Shown here: piece after piece, positions 13,916 through 26,800 of the stretch
Position numbering within the stretch: position 1 is the stretch's first letter
How the letters are laid out: every line of letters begins with the position of its first letter
Source of the DNA: Pyrocephalus nanus
Lineage: Eukaryota; Chordata; Aves; Passeriformes; Tyrannidae
Reading direction: 5' to 3'
DNA: 64,000 nt
Assembly (NCBI GenBank): GCA_038380795.1
Contig: CM076267.1
Coordinates: 10,833,501-10,897,500 of the forward strand
Notes under the pieces: model-generated
The model's input: only the letters and a program-made list of their open reading frames with translations
Database searches by the model: none
What the model was told of the DNA's origin: nothing
Program-made: the position numbers and the translations under genes

Positions 13916-14978
13916 CCCTCTAACATAGGGAAATTAGGAGGAAGTAGCTTCTCCTTAATTAAAAAAACCTAACACTGAATATTTTAAAATATAGTTGCTT
14001 GCTCTGTTTTATGTATAAATGAGATGACTAAGAATGGAAGAAGGCTGAGTTAAACCAGAGGACACTATTCAAACCAAAAAACTGTGGCTGTGAGTAAATT
14101 CCAGGGAAAGATTATTGTTTCTGTGCCTTCAAGTAACATTATTTTAGGATAGCCTGTGCTGGTCCTTCCTCAAATATTTGCCCCTCAGCTAAAGTTCTTT
14201 GGTCCTTTATTCACAAACAGCAGTTTAGACCAAAATTGTCACTCAGTGGCACCCGGCTGGCCAGCAGCTAGAATCTGAGGAATATTAGCTGAGATTATAT
14301 AGAACAAACATTGCAATACATTTCCAGCTGCTTCCTATTTGTATTGATTCACTACACAAGCAAATTCATCATCTGTCAGCATCATGACAGTGTGCTTGCT
14401 TGCTCGTGTACTCAGCGTACTTAGGACTACTGCAGCTCTGGGGCAATCTTTTCAGTTAGTGTACACAACTACATCCAAGTCTAATTTAGATTATTTTAAT
14501 CCAGAGCCTTTGCTCTGTTTGTCTGTCAATATGAGCATTGCCCCAGCTAGAATGGGCACCCAACAGGAGTTCTTTCCATGCTACTTTGATGGGCAGTATT
14601 TATGATCAGTGGGAGATCTGCGCAGTAGAGATGAAAAAAGTTAATTAGATTCAAGAATCATCTACGTAAATATGTGAAAGATTGCCTGTGACACCACAAT
14701 CCCAGTTTCTAATCACCTATTTTGCATTCTCCAGTGACTGAGTAGCAGGATGGCTGTCACAGTAGCTTATTGGACCACTTTTAAAGGGAACACATGTTCT
14801 GCAAAAACAGTAGTATTGCATTGTGTGTTGGCAGCAATTCTCTTTCCTCCTACCCCTTTCCTTCAGTTATCTTCATTCTGATTTGATACGTTGATGTTCT
14901 TTTCAAAATTAAAAATAAGCAAAAAACTCTTAGTCAATTCAAGTCGATAAGTAAGATAAGTAATGTCAGAGCAACAGC

Positions 14979-15037
14979 TTTTTTTTGTTGTTGTTTTTGT
15001 TTTTTTGGCCTTTTTTGCTTTTTTTTTTTTTCCCCAG
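14979..15037 (+). repeat. T/G-rich tract ending in a strong acceptor-like CCCCAG
   Basis: The tract is almost entirely T and G (with TTGTTGTT), then a T14 run and TCCCCAG ending at 15037. Read on the transcribed strand it looks like a very good 3' splice site. No coding exon follows that I recognise, so it is best regarded as a decoy acceptor or low-complexity sequence. Confidence 0.6.
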
Positions 15038-16264
15038 CTTTGTCTTTTGAGTGTTGCTTTAGGTCGAGTTCTGTCATTTTACACCTGTCCAACCTTGAGA
15101 AAGGCCTCACTGGGGTTGTACAAGGACAAGCGTGGGTGGAACTCAGTGTTCAAAACCTTGTGTGGCTGTTGACAATGTGTGAGAAGGGAAGAGCCCGCTG
15201 CTTCCCAGACCCCAAATTAAGCCTGCAGGGCTGACAGCAAAGCAATTCTTGTAATGGTACATGGAGCTAATTTGTTATGAAATCAGAGAAGCAATAAATT
15301 TGGAAAAACCCCCTTTCCAAGTTTAGAGTAGTCTGGAAGGAAATTACACTCTGGGCTCCACACTGTGCTGCTTCTAACTTGCTGTTTTCTAGACTTGGCC
15401 AATAACAGAGTATGGTAGGTTCATCCCCTCATGTTTCCCCTTCCCCAATCCAAGGAAATGCACATTTCTCCACTACAGCTTTAAAGTAAGTGAGTTTTTT
15501 GTGAAGATTTCCCCCCCAGGTTCTCAGGTGTGCCATTCATTCACAATCCATTGGCCAGTGAGAAATTGCTGTGACTTTTGAAGAAGACAAGGCTCAGCTG
15601 GTCAGACCCTGACATTCCTTGTTCCTGCTGCTCAGGGTATCCTGCTCAGGGCCAGCTGTCAACTGACAGCAGTGGAAGAGCTCTCTGGCCTCAGCGGAGA
15701 GAAGGAGGCTACATCTGCAAGATTTTTGCGGGCAGATGTGAGGCTGGCTGGGCCAGCATTCACGTGGCTGCATTAACAGGGTCCTGAGCTGCATCTGGGA
15801 GGGGGCTACTGCTGTCATTAGGGCACCCACATGGTTTTCTGCCTGTCTGCATCATCATTGGTATTTATTAGTTCTGCCTGTGAATACACTGTAGGCCTAC
15901 TCAACACACTCAATACTCTTTTCAGATGAAGGATAGTGAGGAAAATATGAGAGTGGTGATCAGGCTGGATTCAGGGCAGTGCAGGTTTTGTGTATCTTCT
16001 GAATAGTAAGTACTTGTTTATAAGGCAGCTCCTATGCCAGATTTTTCTGTGCAGGCACCAGCCAGGAAGCCTTGGTCAAATGCAGGATTTCTGTGCTTTA
16101 TTACTCATCAAGGCTCACAATTTTATTGGGCTCTATCATTGTTTCTGAATTCATGACCAGAAAGAAACAGAGGTCCTGCAGATAGTGTCGGCTATGGGAA
16201 ATTGCAGTAGTGCTGAGATAACAGAGCTGGTACCAGAACGTCCTGCTCTCATGCTTTCTGAATT

Positions 16265-16293
16265 ACTTATGTTAAAATAAACAAACACAACAA
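16265..16293. repeat. 29-bp exact direct repeat, copy 2
   Basis: This is identical over 29 bases to 13887-13915 and 2,378 bp from it. It may be a shared fragment of an unrecognised interspersed repeat, or the two copies may mark the edges of an insertion or segmental event. Confidence 0.88.
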
Positions 16294-16390
16294 GAAACCT
16301 CTGGAAATACTGGCCTGGAAACCTTTAGGCATGCTTTCCTATTTTATGTTGGAAAGATTTAAAGAAAAAGGCATTGTCTGTTATTTTCAC

Positions 16391-16394
<4 letters not shown>

Positions 16395-16426
<32 letters not shown>
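16395..16426 (-). repeat. T32 tract; possible poly(A) tail of an antisense retrocopy
   Basis: Thirty-two consecutive T. Read on the minus strand this is a 32-base A run preceded by AATAAA (plus-strand TTTATT at 16464-16469), 37 bases upstream of the run. That arrangement resembles the 3' end of a reverse-transcribed polyadenylated RNA. I could not recognise a parent gene in the adjacent sequence to about 16770, and no target-site duplication was found. A plain mononucleotide expansion is equally possible. Confidence 0.4.
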
Positions 16427-16432
<6 letters not shown>

Positions 16433-18522
16433 TGCTTTAAAACAAAACACAAGCAAAACAGGCTTTATTCATTATCATAGGAAAATATGTTTCTGGGGGA
16501 CTTGAGGATGGCCTGGGAGGAAGGAATCATACTTCAGTTTGCTATTTGAAGGTAGCCTTCATGGCTTCATACTGACTGAACAATTTAGTTGGGCTTGAGG
16601 GTGGCAGAGTAGATTACACAAGTTGAGGTCTTAGAGGTAGTTGACAGGAAACAACTGTCATTTTTGCTACTGCAAGGGGATTGATTTATTTTTTTGTAGA
16701 AATGAAGGGCTTACTCTGACCAGCGGATGGCACTAAGATAGACTTTGTCCCAGGGAAAGGACTGTGGAGTTAAATCATGAAGAGTAATTGTGCTGTGTCT
16801 GCTGTGCCTTGCACCACCCTTTCCGTGCTGCCCCCAGCGGGCCACGCTGTTTGTAATAAATGGTTAATTATCTGTTCTCCCCAGGACCAGGACTGGAGCC
16901 ACGTTGTTCTAGGTGCTGTGGAGCTGCACAGTAACAAACTGTAAACTGTTGTCTGAGAGGCCTGATTAAATAGGAGAAAAGATATGAAACAAAAATAATC
17001 CACGACCAAGCTCTGGCATACGATGGTATTAAGTGAGTAGCTGTGGGTTGTACGGTAGGTCTGCTGCAGAGGCGGAACCTGGGCTGAAGTCTCCTGTGCT
17101 ATCATTATGTGTTTAAAAAAAGTAAACTCTTTATTATTTTTATTCTCACTTAACTGCTCTAATTTATTCCATCAGGTCTTGTCCAGGGAATGGTGTAGAT
17201 GCATTTGCAAGTGTGACTAGATTACAGGCTTATCCCTGAAGGCTGTTTGCTCTCAATCCTCTACTATCCCTATTACCTTAACTGAAAGATTGCAAGATGC
17301 CTGGATATTGCACTGGCACAAATGAGAAGCATCCTTGAGTGTGTTTGAAGTTAGACTGTTGTGATTAGCATCTGCATTTATGCAAGATACTTTTGTATGC
17401 AGACTTGTATTCAATCTGGTTTGACCTAAGAAATAGTTACTTGATCGTTTTAAATGGACACTTTGAAGGCATGAGTCAGCTCAGCCATTTGTTCCTCAGC
17501 TTTTTTTCTCTCCCTGTTTTCCCGTCTTTTTGATGGAGAATTGGAAAGAGAGGAGGAGCTTTTGTCTGGATTGATCTTTTTCTCCACAGACCCATCAATG
17601 ACCAAGGAGTTTTGGTGTGGCTGCATTATTTTTAAGTGCACAAGGATAGGAAAGTCTGAAGAGTAAGTTTTATGTTTTGGGAACACCAAAATAAATTAAA
17701 AGCTTGGGAATGCCTTGTTCCTGTGCAGCCTGTACCAGAACATCATCAGCATAAGAAAGGATCAAATCTTTAATCGAAGTGCATGGTAACCACAGGGCTT
17801 CCTCCCTTTTCTGTTGTTATTTTTTCTTTCTATCCTGTTCCCTCTATTAGTTTTCTGTAGTTGAACACACGGACGTGCCAGTCATGCTTAGGCTGCAGTG
17901 CAGAGTCCTGACAGCACAGGGACTTGTGCTCTGGTTGATTTTCAAAGGTGGAAGGATTGGCAGTGTCGACACAGCACGGTGAAGTGGGTGCCTCGTTGCC
18001 CTTTACCTTTAGTCTTCTGAAGTTGCCAGCTCATCTGGACCCTGGCCTGTGGCTCCAGGTCAGGGAAGGGTTTCATGAGGCTAAATCAGGAATCAGGGCA
18101 AGCCACTCGGTGTCTGGAGCTGAATTCAGCGAGTCCCCGAGTCTGTGTGTGATGTGGATGCAGAACTCAGTTTTGGTTGAATTTGATGTGCTAAGCTGTG
18201 GTTTGAAGCCTTGTTGACTTTAGCCCAGGAAACTGTGACGTATGCACATTGGAGAAGACTTGAAAAGAGCTTTCAGGCTTGTTTAAGTGCTAAACTTGAT
18301 CAAGACTAGTAGCACAAACTAATAAAAGAGAGGACAGGGACATAAGAAATCCTTTGGACAAGCCATATAGTAGTAGGGCAAGATGGACCTCACTGGAGTG
18401 TATTGTAAGATTATGTCTTGCAACTGTGGGTTCTGTGCATTTCCTCACCTCCCAGATCTTGTCATATATGCAGGCACTCAGTTGTTGGGAACTGCATCCC
18501 ATCTTACTTTTATGGTTTCTTC

Positions 18523-18548
18523 TTTTTTTTTTTTTTTTTTTTTTTTTT
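18523..18548. repeat. T26 homopolymer tract
   Basis: Twenty-six consecutive T in intron 1. No AATAAA is seen close by on the opposite strand, so there is no support for a retrocopy tail. Confidence 0.85.
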
Positions 18549-21500
18549 AACTCATTTGAAGGTTGAGAATCAAAACAGAATTTGGGACCTCAAAACCTCT
18601 GCAACTGCAGGAGTTGGCACTTAATGGCAGCTTTGCCTCTAGTTGTGGCATCAAGTTACTTTTGAAGCCTTTGAAGTTAACAGGGCTGGAGGGAGAAAGT
18701 GTTGTGTTGCTTCTTTAAAAAGAAACATGCTTTAGTTATACTTGCAGCGGGGGTTTTAATGGCTGCGAATTAAAGCATGTTTTATTTGGCCTTTGTTTTT
18801 AGTGCACTTCTAGCCCTTAGGGGCACTTGAAGCCAAGGCACAGCTTGATGTGTAACTGGCTGCAGCACGCTATCATAGCCATCGAGAGCCTCATCCTCTG
18901 CTTCTCTGCAGAGCTCACACTCAGGATCTGTGTCCCCCACCACACAAATGTCCTGACCATCCTGGTTTACTCACCTGGGATCTCTTCGCATGCACCAGGT
19001 CTCTGCCCACACGGCAACGAGCAGATTGTGGCTGGCACTGTGGCTTGGAGTGCTCTGAAATAAACTCTGTGTTGGCCCTGGAGACCTTAATTTCTAATCA
19101 TCTCCAATTAAATTACTATGAATCTGATAAAGGCAAAGAAGCTCAGTTTAAAATGGTGAAGATAGGCACTTAATGTGATTTAATGTATGTCTACATAGTT
19201 TATCTGCTTATCTGCACATCTGGCCTAAATACTTGTGCAAATCTGACCCATACCCTCTTCTTAACCATACTGGCATTGGAAGGAGAGAAGGTAGATTATG
19301 CAGTTAATATGTTACAGCTTGTTTCCCTGTTGATCCTGGAAGCATCGGCCATCCTGCATCCTGATGGTGCTGAGCAGAAGGAAAGGTGCTTGGAGGATAG
19401 TGATGGAGGTGGCAGAACAAAGAGCACTGTGCTGATGGTTGATGGCTACTCTGACATGAGAAAATGTAGTAATCTTTCCAGGCATACGTTTGCTGGGCCC
19501 TATGTGGTGGAATCTTCAGCAAACATCATCAAACTGGTGGCACAGGCACCAATAAATACTGAGCAGCACCTTTTTTTAGACCTTTCCTTGTACTCCCTGC
19601 CTGATTATGAGTGGTACTACATTTTGGAATTAATAAGCCACATCAGGTGGCTCGGTCAACTCACCCGAGCAATAAGATATGATACATTTATTTTTTTTAT
19701 TTATTTGTATGATAGAAAGTCGTGTTTTGCAGAGATAACTTTTTAAAGTAGGGAAGGAGAGGACATGAGATAATCTGTCCTAGTAATAAAATTAAGAGCT
19801 TTTTGTTTGTTTGGCAAGTGAGTTACAAACACCCTGGCTCAGACTGACTTTCTGGAGGCCAGTTTCAGCATTCCTTGAAAAATTTAAAGAATTATACTAT
19901 GTTTCCTGTGAATTTCAGTGAAAATAAGGGTGGTCATTCTAATTCATCGTTCTTGGTTTATGAAGTTGTTGCCCTTTAGATCACAATGGCTTTGTTTCTC
20001 AGTATCTGAGGGTTTTGTAGCTTTCAAGTGTTTCCAGCCCTTCATGAATTATGGTCTTGGAATTACTTTCTCTTCTCGGAATTCATACAGTATATGACTA
20101 AGGCAAATTCTTTAATATTACTCACTTCAAGTGGCATAGGAAGAATATTTTGCTTGGTTTGTCCTGTGCAACTGCTGTCTCAAAGGCTGGGACAGAGAAG
20201 AAGATGGTGAATGCTTTTGTTAAAGTATTGGGGAAGCTGGTGCTTGACAAATCTGCAAATCCTGGCTTTGCTGCTGTTTTTTTCTGTGACCTTGAGCAAA
20301 TTATTTGCTTGTTCTGTACATACAAGACATGAGGGTACTATCTCATTTTTAAGCATGGTATAAAAATAGATCTTTAAGTACTTGAGGGGTCATGGAGGCA
20401 AGAAATGTCACCAACCAAAGGCATACCATTTTATCACCACACTTGTGCACTGCTGTAAAGAAAAAATCTTGAAAGGAGAGGACTTTTCTCTATGTCTGCT
20501 AGTATTCCAACAGCCCACTTCCAGCACCACTATCTGAGTGCCGAGCTTCTGGCATTGGCATGTTGCCCTTTGGGTGGCAGGGCTTAGTTTTGGTTTTGCT
20601 GGCTTTTGTAATTATCAGGATGCAGGTGGGAAAACTTGCAGCATTCATTTTTTCTGAGTGTTACCATGCCTTCTGCATGTGCTTGGCCTCTCTTAATGTT
20701 TTTTTCCTTGTCTGACAATTTTCCCTCCGAATAAGAGCAGTAGGGAGTAAAAGATTTCTGTTTTACAAGGTACTTCTCCTGCCTCCCCTTGCGTTCTGTG
20801 CCTAGGCAGACAGTGGCCTGCAGCGAATTCCCTGCAGCATCTGTGTTACTGCATACACATGCTTGTGACACTTTAATAGTAGCTGTCAGATAACATTAAT
20901 GTATTGCTGCTACAAATAAATCAAGCAGGGCTACAAGCAAAGAAGTGAATGAGATAGGACAGTCTCGTCCATCACTATCAGACAAGGCCACCCTAAGTAT
21001 TGTCTGCTCACTTCACTGGTGAATTTGTTGGCTGTGCTAAGTGGGGACCCCCAGTCCACAGCCAGGAGCTCTCCTTTCTGTGAATATCCAAAGGGCTCAG
21101 TTTGTCAGTTATTCAGAATAAGGAGAGGAAGCCTTCTGAAATATCCTTCAAGACCTTCTATTCTTAAGTCCTGAGGATAGACCTTTTCTTTGTGGGTCCC
21201 AGCCTCATGGTTTCTATCAGGTGATTCAGCATGATTGTTCTGCTAAACCCTGTGGCAGCAGGACATTGGTCAAAGACTGTGCAGGTTGCATTGAACAGGC
21301 ATTGATTGCCTGGCTCAGGTGGGTGGTCAGGTAGACCCTGAAGACTGAAATCCTTGGCTGCCCTCCTGGCCCTCTTTCTAGGAAGTCTGTAGCTAGTGGA
21401 GCTAGCCACCAGAAGAAACAACTGAGTGAGGGAAAAGCAGTTACACTGAAATTCCTCCCACAAAATTATAGCCCTCATCTGTCAGTGTGCTACCACTTAA

Positions 21501-22028
21501 GGATCTCTGTTCCGTGGCTCTCTTTATACTTTGGAGAAATTCATTAACTTGCTACTGCTTATAAAAGGCTCTTTATTTGATAGTGCAGATGTTTCCAAAC
21601 TCAGGAATGCAAACTCTGCCTGGAATACTGTCCTCCTCCTACTGCTCGTGAAGATCCTGGAATTATCTCTTGCATTTTAACACTGTATTAGAAAATTGGC
21701 CAGCGGTAACTTGCTCACAGCTGAGATTGCAATATAGTCAATGCACTGCCTCTGCAGGCTCTGCAGACACACTGGGAGGAGAGGTTTGGCATTTCAGAGC
21801 TGGCATAATGTGGTAGGAAAATTACTGTGTTAGTCCTCCCTCCATAACACTTGTTGACATAGTTTTATTAGGCTGTGATAGACTACAGGGAAATATAGAT
21901 CATAAACTTAATGTATACCAGACCTCTGCCTGGTTCCTGAAAAGCATTAAAAGTGTCACTTTGAGTGACTCTCTGGTTCAGATGAGTTCTTTGCAAGACT
22001 AAAACTCAGAAAGTTTCAAGGATTTTTT

Positions 22029-22049
22029 TTAAAAGAAAAAAAAAAAAAA
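22029..22049. repeat. A-rich low-complexity tract after a T run
   Basis: A short T run changes into a run of about 14 A through TTTTTTTTAAAAG. It is simple low-complexity sequence with no recognised role. Confidence 0.6.
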
Positions 22050-23832
22050 CAACTTCTTGCAGAAGCAGTTGCTTTTACTGTGTGAAGGTGGAAAATTATT
22101 TCTTGATGATCCAGCTGTAGAAAGAAGCATCACTACTTTATTTTTAATTTATACATGATTGTCGTTTTCTTAAAATTCTTTCCATGACAAGTCCTTTGTA
22201 GTACCTTAAACTGGTGAAGGTTTTATTATGCTGAATTTGACAGGTTAATGATCGAGTAGGAAATCATTTAATGCTTGTTAGTGCATTTTCTGATGATAGA
22301 AAATTAACTCTATCCTTTCTACAGCTAAAATCAGAAACTTAATCTAGAGTTTGGAGGTAGGGCAGAGATTGTACCTGGTAAGTACCAAGAAGGCTGGCTG
22401 AGATCAGTGCTCCCTTCTCCACTTGCATGTTGCATTTAGGGTAGTAAAAGGAACATTAACCATCGTGCTGAAGAGTCAATACCAAAGTAATGGGATTTTG
22501 GAGGAATATTGCGTGGGTTATTGGAGTGATAGATTGGTCTAATGTAGGATTTCTTAAAGTATCATCTCTTTCTGAAGTCTTAGGATTGGAGTTTTGCCTG
22601 TCTAGCAGAGGTGATACATGGTGGTTTGGGTGCTGGTTTGTAAGACAGAGCCTGTCTGAAGCAGACTGACAGCCTTTTTTTGCTCAATCATTAGTTTCCT
22701 TACTGGCACAACTATGAAAACTTGTTTTAAATGGGAACCTCTGTGATATGGGCAGTCTGTGACAGTGTGATGAGGGAAGTGGCATGGACAGCAATGCTGA
22801 CATGTCACTAATAATAATATCAAAAAGCAGTAAAGCAGTAAGAAGAGCAAAGGCATTTGGTCTAGACTTCTGCTTATGATTTTGAGAGCAAAAAAACTCA
22901 CAGCCTGTTTCCAGTCCTTGTGCTCTGTGTATATATTTTAATAACTTATGTTTTTCCTGTTTGAACAGAGCAAAGCCTGGAGAACAAGCTGTTCTTCTGG
23001 AATCCTTTAGTTCATTTATTCCCAGTAGATTCCAGTGGGAAATAAAATCAACAGCCTCTCCTCTTCTGAACAGTGACCCTCACTGTGTTTGTTAATACCT
23101 CTCAATGCCTGTCTCCATCAAAACTCAGGATATAATTGCTCAACCAGAGCATGCAGGGGAACAAGAACTACAATTTTCTGAGCTTTAAAAAAGTACATTA
23201 ATTACATTTGATTTTTGGTGCCCAAAGTAAATACTTTGCTGTAGGAGCAGCTCTTTTGTTCAAACTCCTTTTAGAAATTTAACTTCTTATACAGATACTA
23301 AGTTTTAGCTCCTAAAAACACCTCATCAAAGCATCTTGATGAGACGGTGACAGCTATACACCTGAAAAATCTCTGAGTGTGTGGGCACAAATGCCAAAAT
23401 TTGATTTCCCTCTGGAGCCAGTAGAAAAAGGCAAATTTTATAATATTCTGGTTGAATTTGCATTTGACTTCTCTATGACTTCATGCTGCTTAAATGGATT
23501 AGTGAGTGAGTCCTTCAGCATGGGATCTGGAGAATATTTCTAATGTGCATACCTTGAAAATGCACAAAATGGTTTTAAATCAGGTGTTGAAGAGCAAGTA
23601 AAAATGGGTTCTGTAATGCACAAAGTGAGAAAGGGAAGCAATAGCCAAACAAAAGACAGGAAGGACTGATTGACCAAAATAAATTTGGAAAGGGATCTGG
23701 TGTAATGAGATCTGGTGAGTAAAAGGTCTCCTGTAAGTGCTAAAATCCTGTTTGAATCTGAATTCTAGAGGTCTGGACTGTAAGTCCGCTTTTTGTATAC
23801 TTTGCCAAATAGAGAAGGACTAGAATGGTGTT

Positions 23833-23857
23833 AGAGAACAGTGGGCAGAGAACAGTG
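23833..23857. repeat. Paired AGAGAACAGTG direct repeat
   Basis: The 11-base word AGAGAACAGTG occurs at 23833-23843 and again at 23847-23857, a 14-base period. Each copy contains AGAACA, the known half-site of steroid receptors such as the glucocorticoid receptor. Here the two are in direct orientation, not the inverted arrangement with a three-base spacer of a classical element, so a binding role is only speculation. Confidence 0.5.
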
Positions 23858-26800
23858 TAGTTGAGGCCAACAGATCAAAGCAGACTGTGGTGGAAGGGTG
23901 AATATGTGGAAAAAAAGGTTATTTTCAGAAACATAATAGTTTCTTTGGAAGATAACCCCCCCCTTTGAAAATTGTAAAAATTAGTGGGAATAGCTTCAAT
24001 GATTAAATAAATTCTGTTCTGTGTGAATTAAGTACTTGTGGCTGTGTCACTGTTTTATGGATCTTAGCACAAACAGATTGACTACATAAGATAAAAGGTC
24101 AAGTCACAGCACAGTATAGGAGGAGCATTAGTTCCTCCATCAGTGGTGATCTCTGCACATTGAGCAGGTGTCAGATGTAGTTGCTGAAAAATATTGTGGC
24201 CATCCATGGTGTGTGTTAAGGACAGAGGGGAGGGTGGTAGTCTGAGCCCACTGTCCGCTTGCCTAAACCCTTTCTCATGTGTCCCACTTTGTCCATCTCC
24301 TTGTGTGTCCTTTATCAGGTATTCATAAGTTGGGTATGGTAAAAATTGAAAGAGTTTAGAGGGACCAGAGGTATTTATTTGCCTAGTTCTTCCTGGTGAT
24401 GGATTATTGTATAAGAAACACTGGAGTACAGAGGTAGAAACCTTACATACTTAGGTGAGCAAAGAAGTAGAGTGCCTGATATTTTAATCATAAGATAGCA
24501 CAAAGAAATGCGTGTTTTCTGTTTGATACAGCTGTTACAGGCAGAGCAGTTGACAAAGGAACACTTAGTGGATGAGATTTAACTGTAGCTGGGCTGAGTC
24601 AATTCTGCAGAGCTGGGGAAAGATTGAGATGCCATGGCATAGGTTATTCATCTCCCCTGAGAGAATTGCACCTGCTGTTAATAAGATGGTTTTCAATGCC
24701 AGGGATATTTGACTGCTTACAGGCGCTTTAGGAATCAGTGTGCTTGAGCACATTTTCCATCTGCATTCAGACCAAGGGCCAAACATTTTCTCCCTGAAGT
24801 GGAAGCTGTTCCTGCCAGGTGCATCTTTTGTTCCTTTGCTGGAGCTGATGTTCAGCACTCAAAGTGAGGAGCAGAGCTGAAAAGGCACGCTTGCAAAGAG
24901 GCACTTTGTGACCAACCAAGTTGTTTTACTGTTCACTGTCAGCTACATTAACTCCAACTCTAGTAGCTTTTAGATAGCATGTAGGACAGTGGACTTAGAA
25001 CAATGTACACTTTAGGTCTGTCTTTTCTCTACCCTTCCCTTCACCCAAGAAATCACCCTGCTCACATTCCTTGAGTTAAAGAAAGGCATGGAAAGTAACC
25101 CAGCTTTGTTTTCCTGTTTCAATTTGCAACTCTCTTCCTTCTTTTGGATTCTAGCATTTTAATTCTTGTTATTTAGAACTGGTGTATGCACTTTGATGAT
25201 ATCTAGCATCTGACCCATATGTAGTGGTAGGAAATAGTGGGGAAGGTAAATGTGCTCCTTGGAGTCCAAGTCCTGGATATTCGCTTGTATCAAATACATA
25301 TTAAAGGTCCAATAAAATACAGTGCTGATTTTCCAACTAGTTTCTCTTTCAAAGGAGCACAGCTTGTTCTGAAGTAATTAAACAACCATTTGTAAGATAG
25401 TTCTTTCTGATCTATGCAGTGCTGATAATCAGAGATAGCAATTTTAAACTGTAAAAGTGATATATTAAGGGCAAGTTGAATCTCTGAAGTTGGGCACTTA
25501 CACTTGGAAATGTGACACGTCGCCAACTGAGCCTTGTTTGAAGCGGTAAAGACTTGCCTGTGAGCTGATGAATATTATTCAGTATTTATGTGTTCACTGC
25601 ATCCTCAGTTCACTTCTCTGGTTTGAGGCAGTCTCAGGACAAATACAGTGTTTATTACTTCCATTCTCTGACAGCAAGGGGTGGCAACAGAGACCATTTG
25701 GCTCTTTGCAGATCTGCTGGGTGAAGGGACTATACATGTAATTCGTTATTTGTTATTAAGCAGAAGATATTTTTGAGGCAGTGAGGAAAAAATTGTGAAA
25801 TTTGATTTCAGGTTCTGTAAGAAAGAAATGCATAATCATTCCAGCAAGCCGTTTGTGCTTCTCTGTCCATAACTTACCAGTCCTGGACTTCTGTTCTGAT
25901 CTCTTCTTCTCTATCTCCATTTCCATCTTCTGTCCTGTTTAGTTTAGGTTCTGCCTCTTCTGAGATTCCACTACACTCTCCCTTTTCTCTCTCTCTTTTC
26001 TGTTCTTTGATGTATTTTCCAAAACTACAAAGACATCATGAACTTTTCACCTGAATATGAATGCAGCAAGCAAACTGGTAGATAATAACCACCTGGGAGA
26101 TCGCTGCCCAGGCTCTGGTAATAATGAAAGCATCAGACAAGCTTAGCAGTGATCGGTACTGTTTGTGATACCTGGCATTACTCCAACAGCTTAGCATCAG
26201 ATTGCTGAAATAGTTGGTTTCCTTGCTTGATTTCTGCTACAGATTTTTGCAATAGTTTCTTAGAAAGGAATAGGGTTTGGAGGTTTTTTTGTTCACAAGC
26301 AGAGAAGATATGTCTGAGTCAGTGTAGTTTGTGTTTGATGTTCTCAAAGAGCAGTTAACTACTTTTAAAGACAGCCTTGTAGACCTCGGTGGATGAAGGA
26401 AGTCAGTGACAGAAATGACCCTGTATTCTTAAGTCTGTATTCTCCTGACTTTCCACTGCATATCTGGAATTGTGACTTCTACCATCCTTTCACTTTTTCT
26501 TCTGTTTTACCAGCTCTGCAGCAGGATGTGCCAATCATCACTGTCAAGGACTGCCTGCTTTACCTTTGAAGAGATACCTCATATTTGCTTAGGATTGATC
26601 ACCAAAAAGCACAAAGAAGTTTGCAATGAAATAACATCTTGGAATTATAATTAATCATTTTCTCTAGTTCTATCTGTCTTGAGTTGATACAGTTAAACTG
26701 ATAAGAAGAAAGGACTGGTTCCCATATCTTTATCCTATCAAAAGCAGCTTAGGAGCTCCCTATTAGACTTCGACTGACAAATGCAATCACATTGCGGTAG

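Noticed and set aside
19183..19746. 187-codon plus-strand open frame
   Set aside because: No recognisable domain, splice structure or homology. An open frame of this length is expected about once by chance in six frames of 64 kb.
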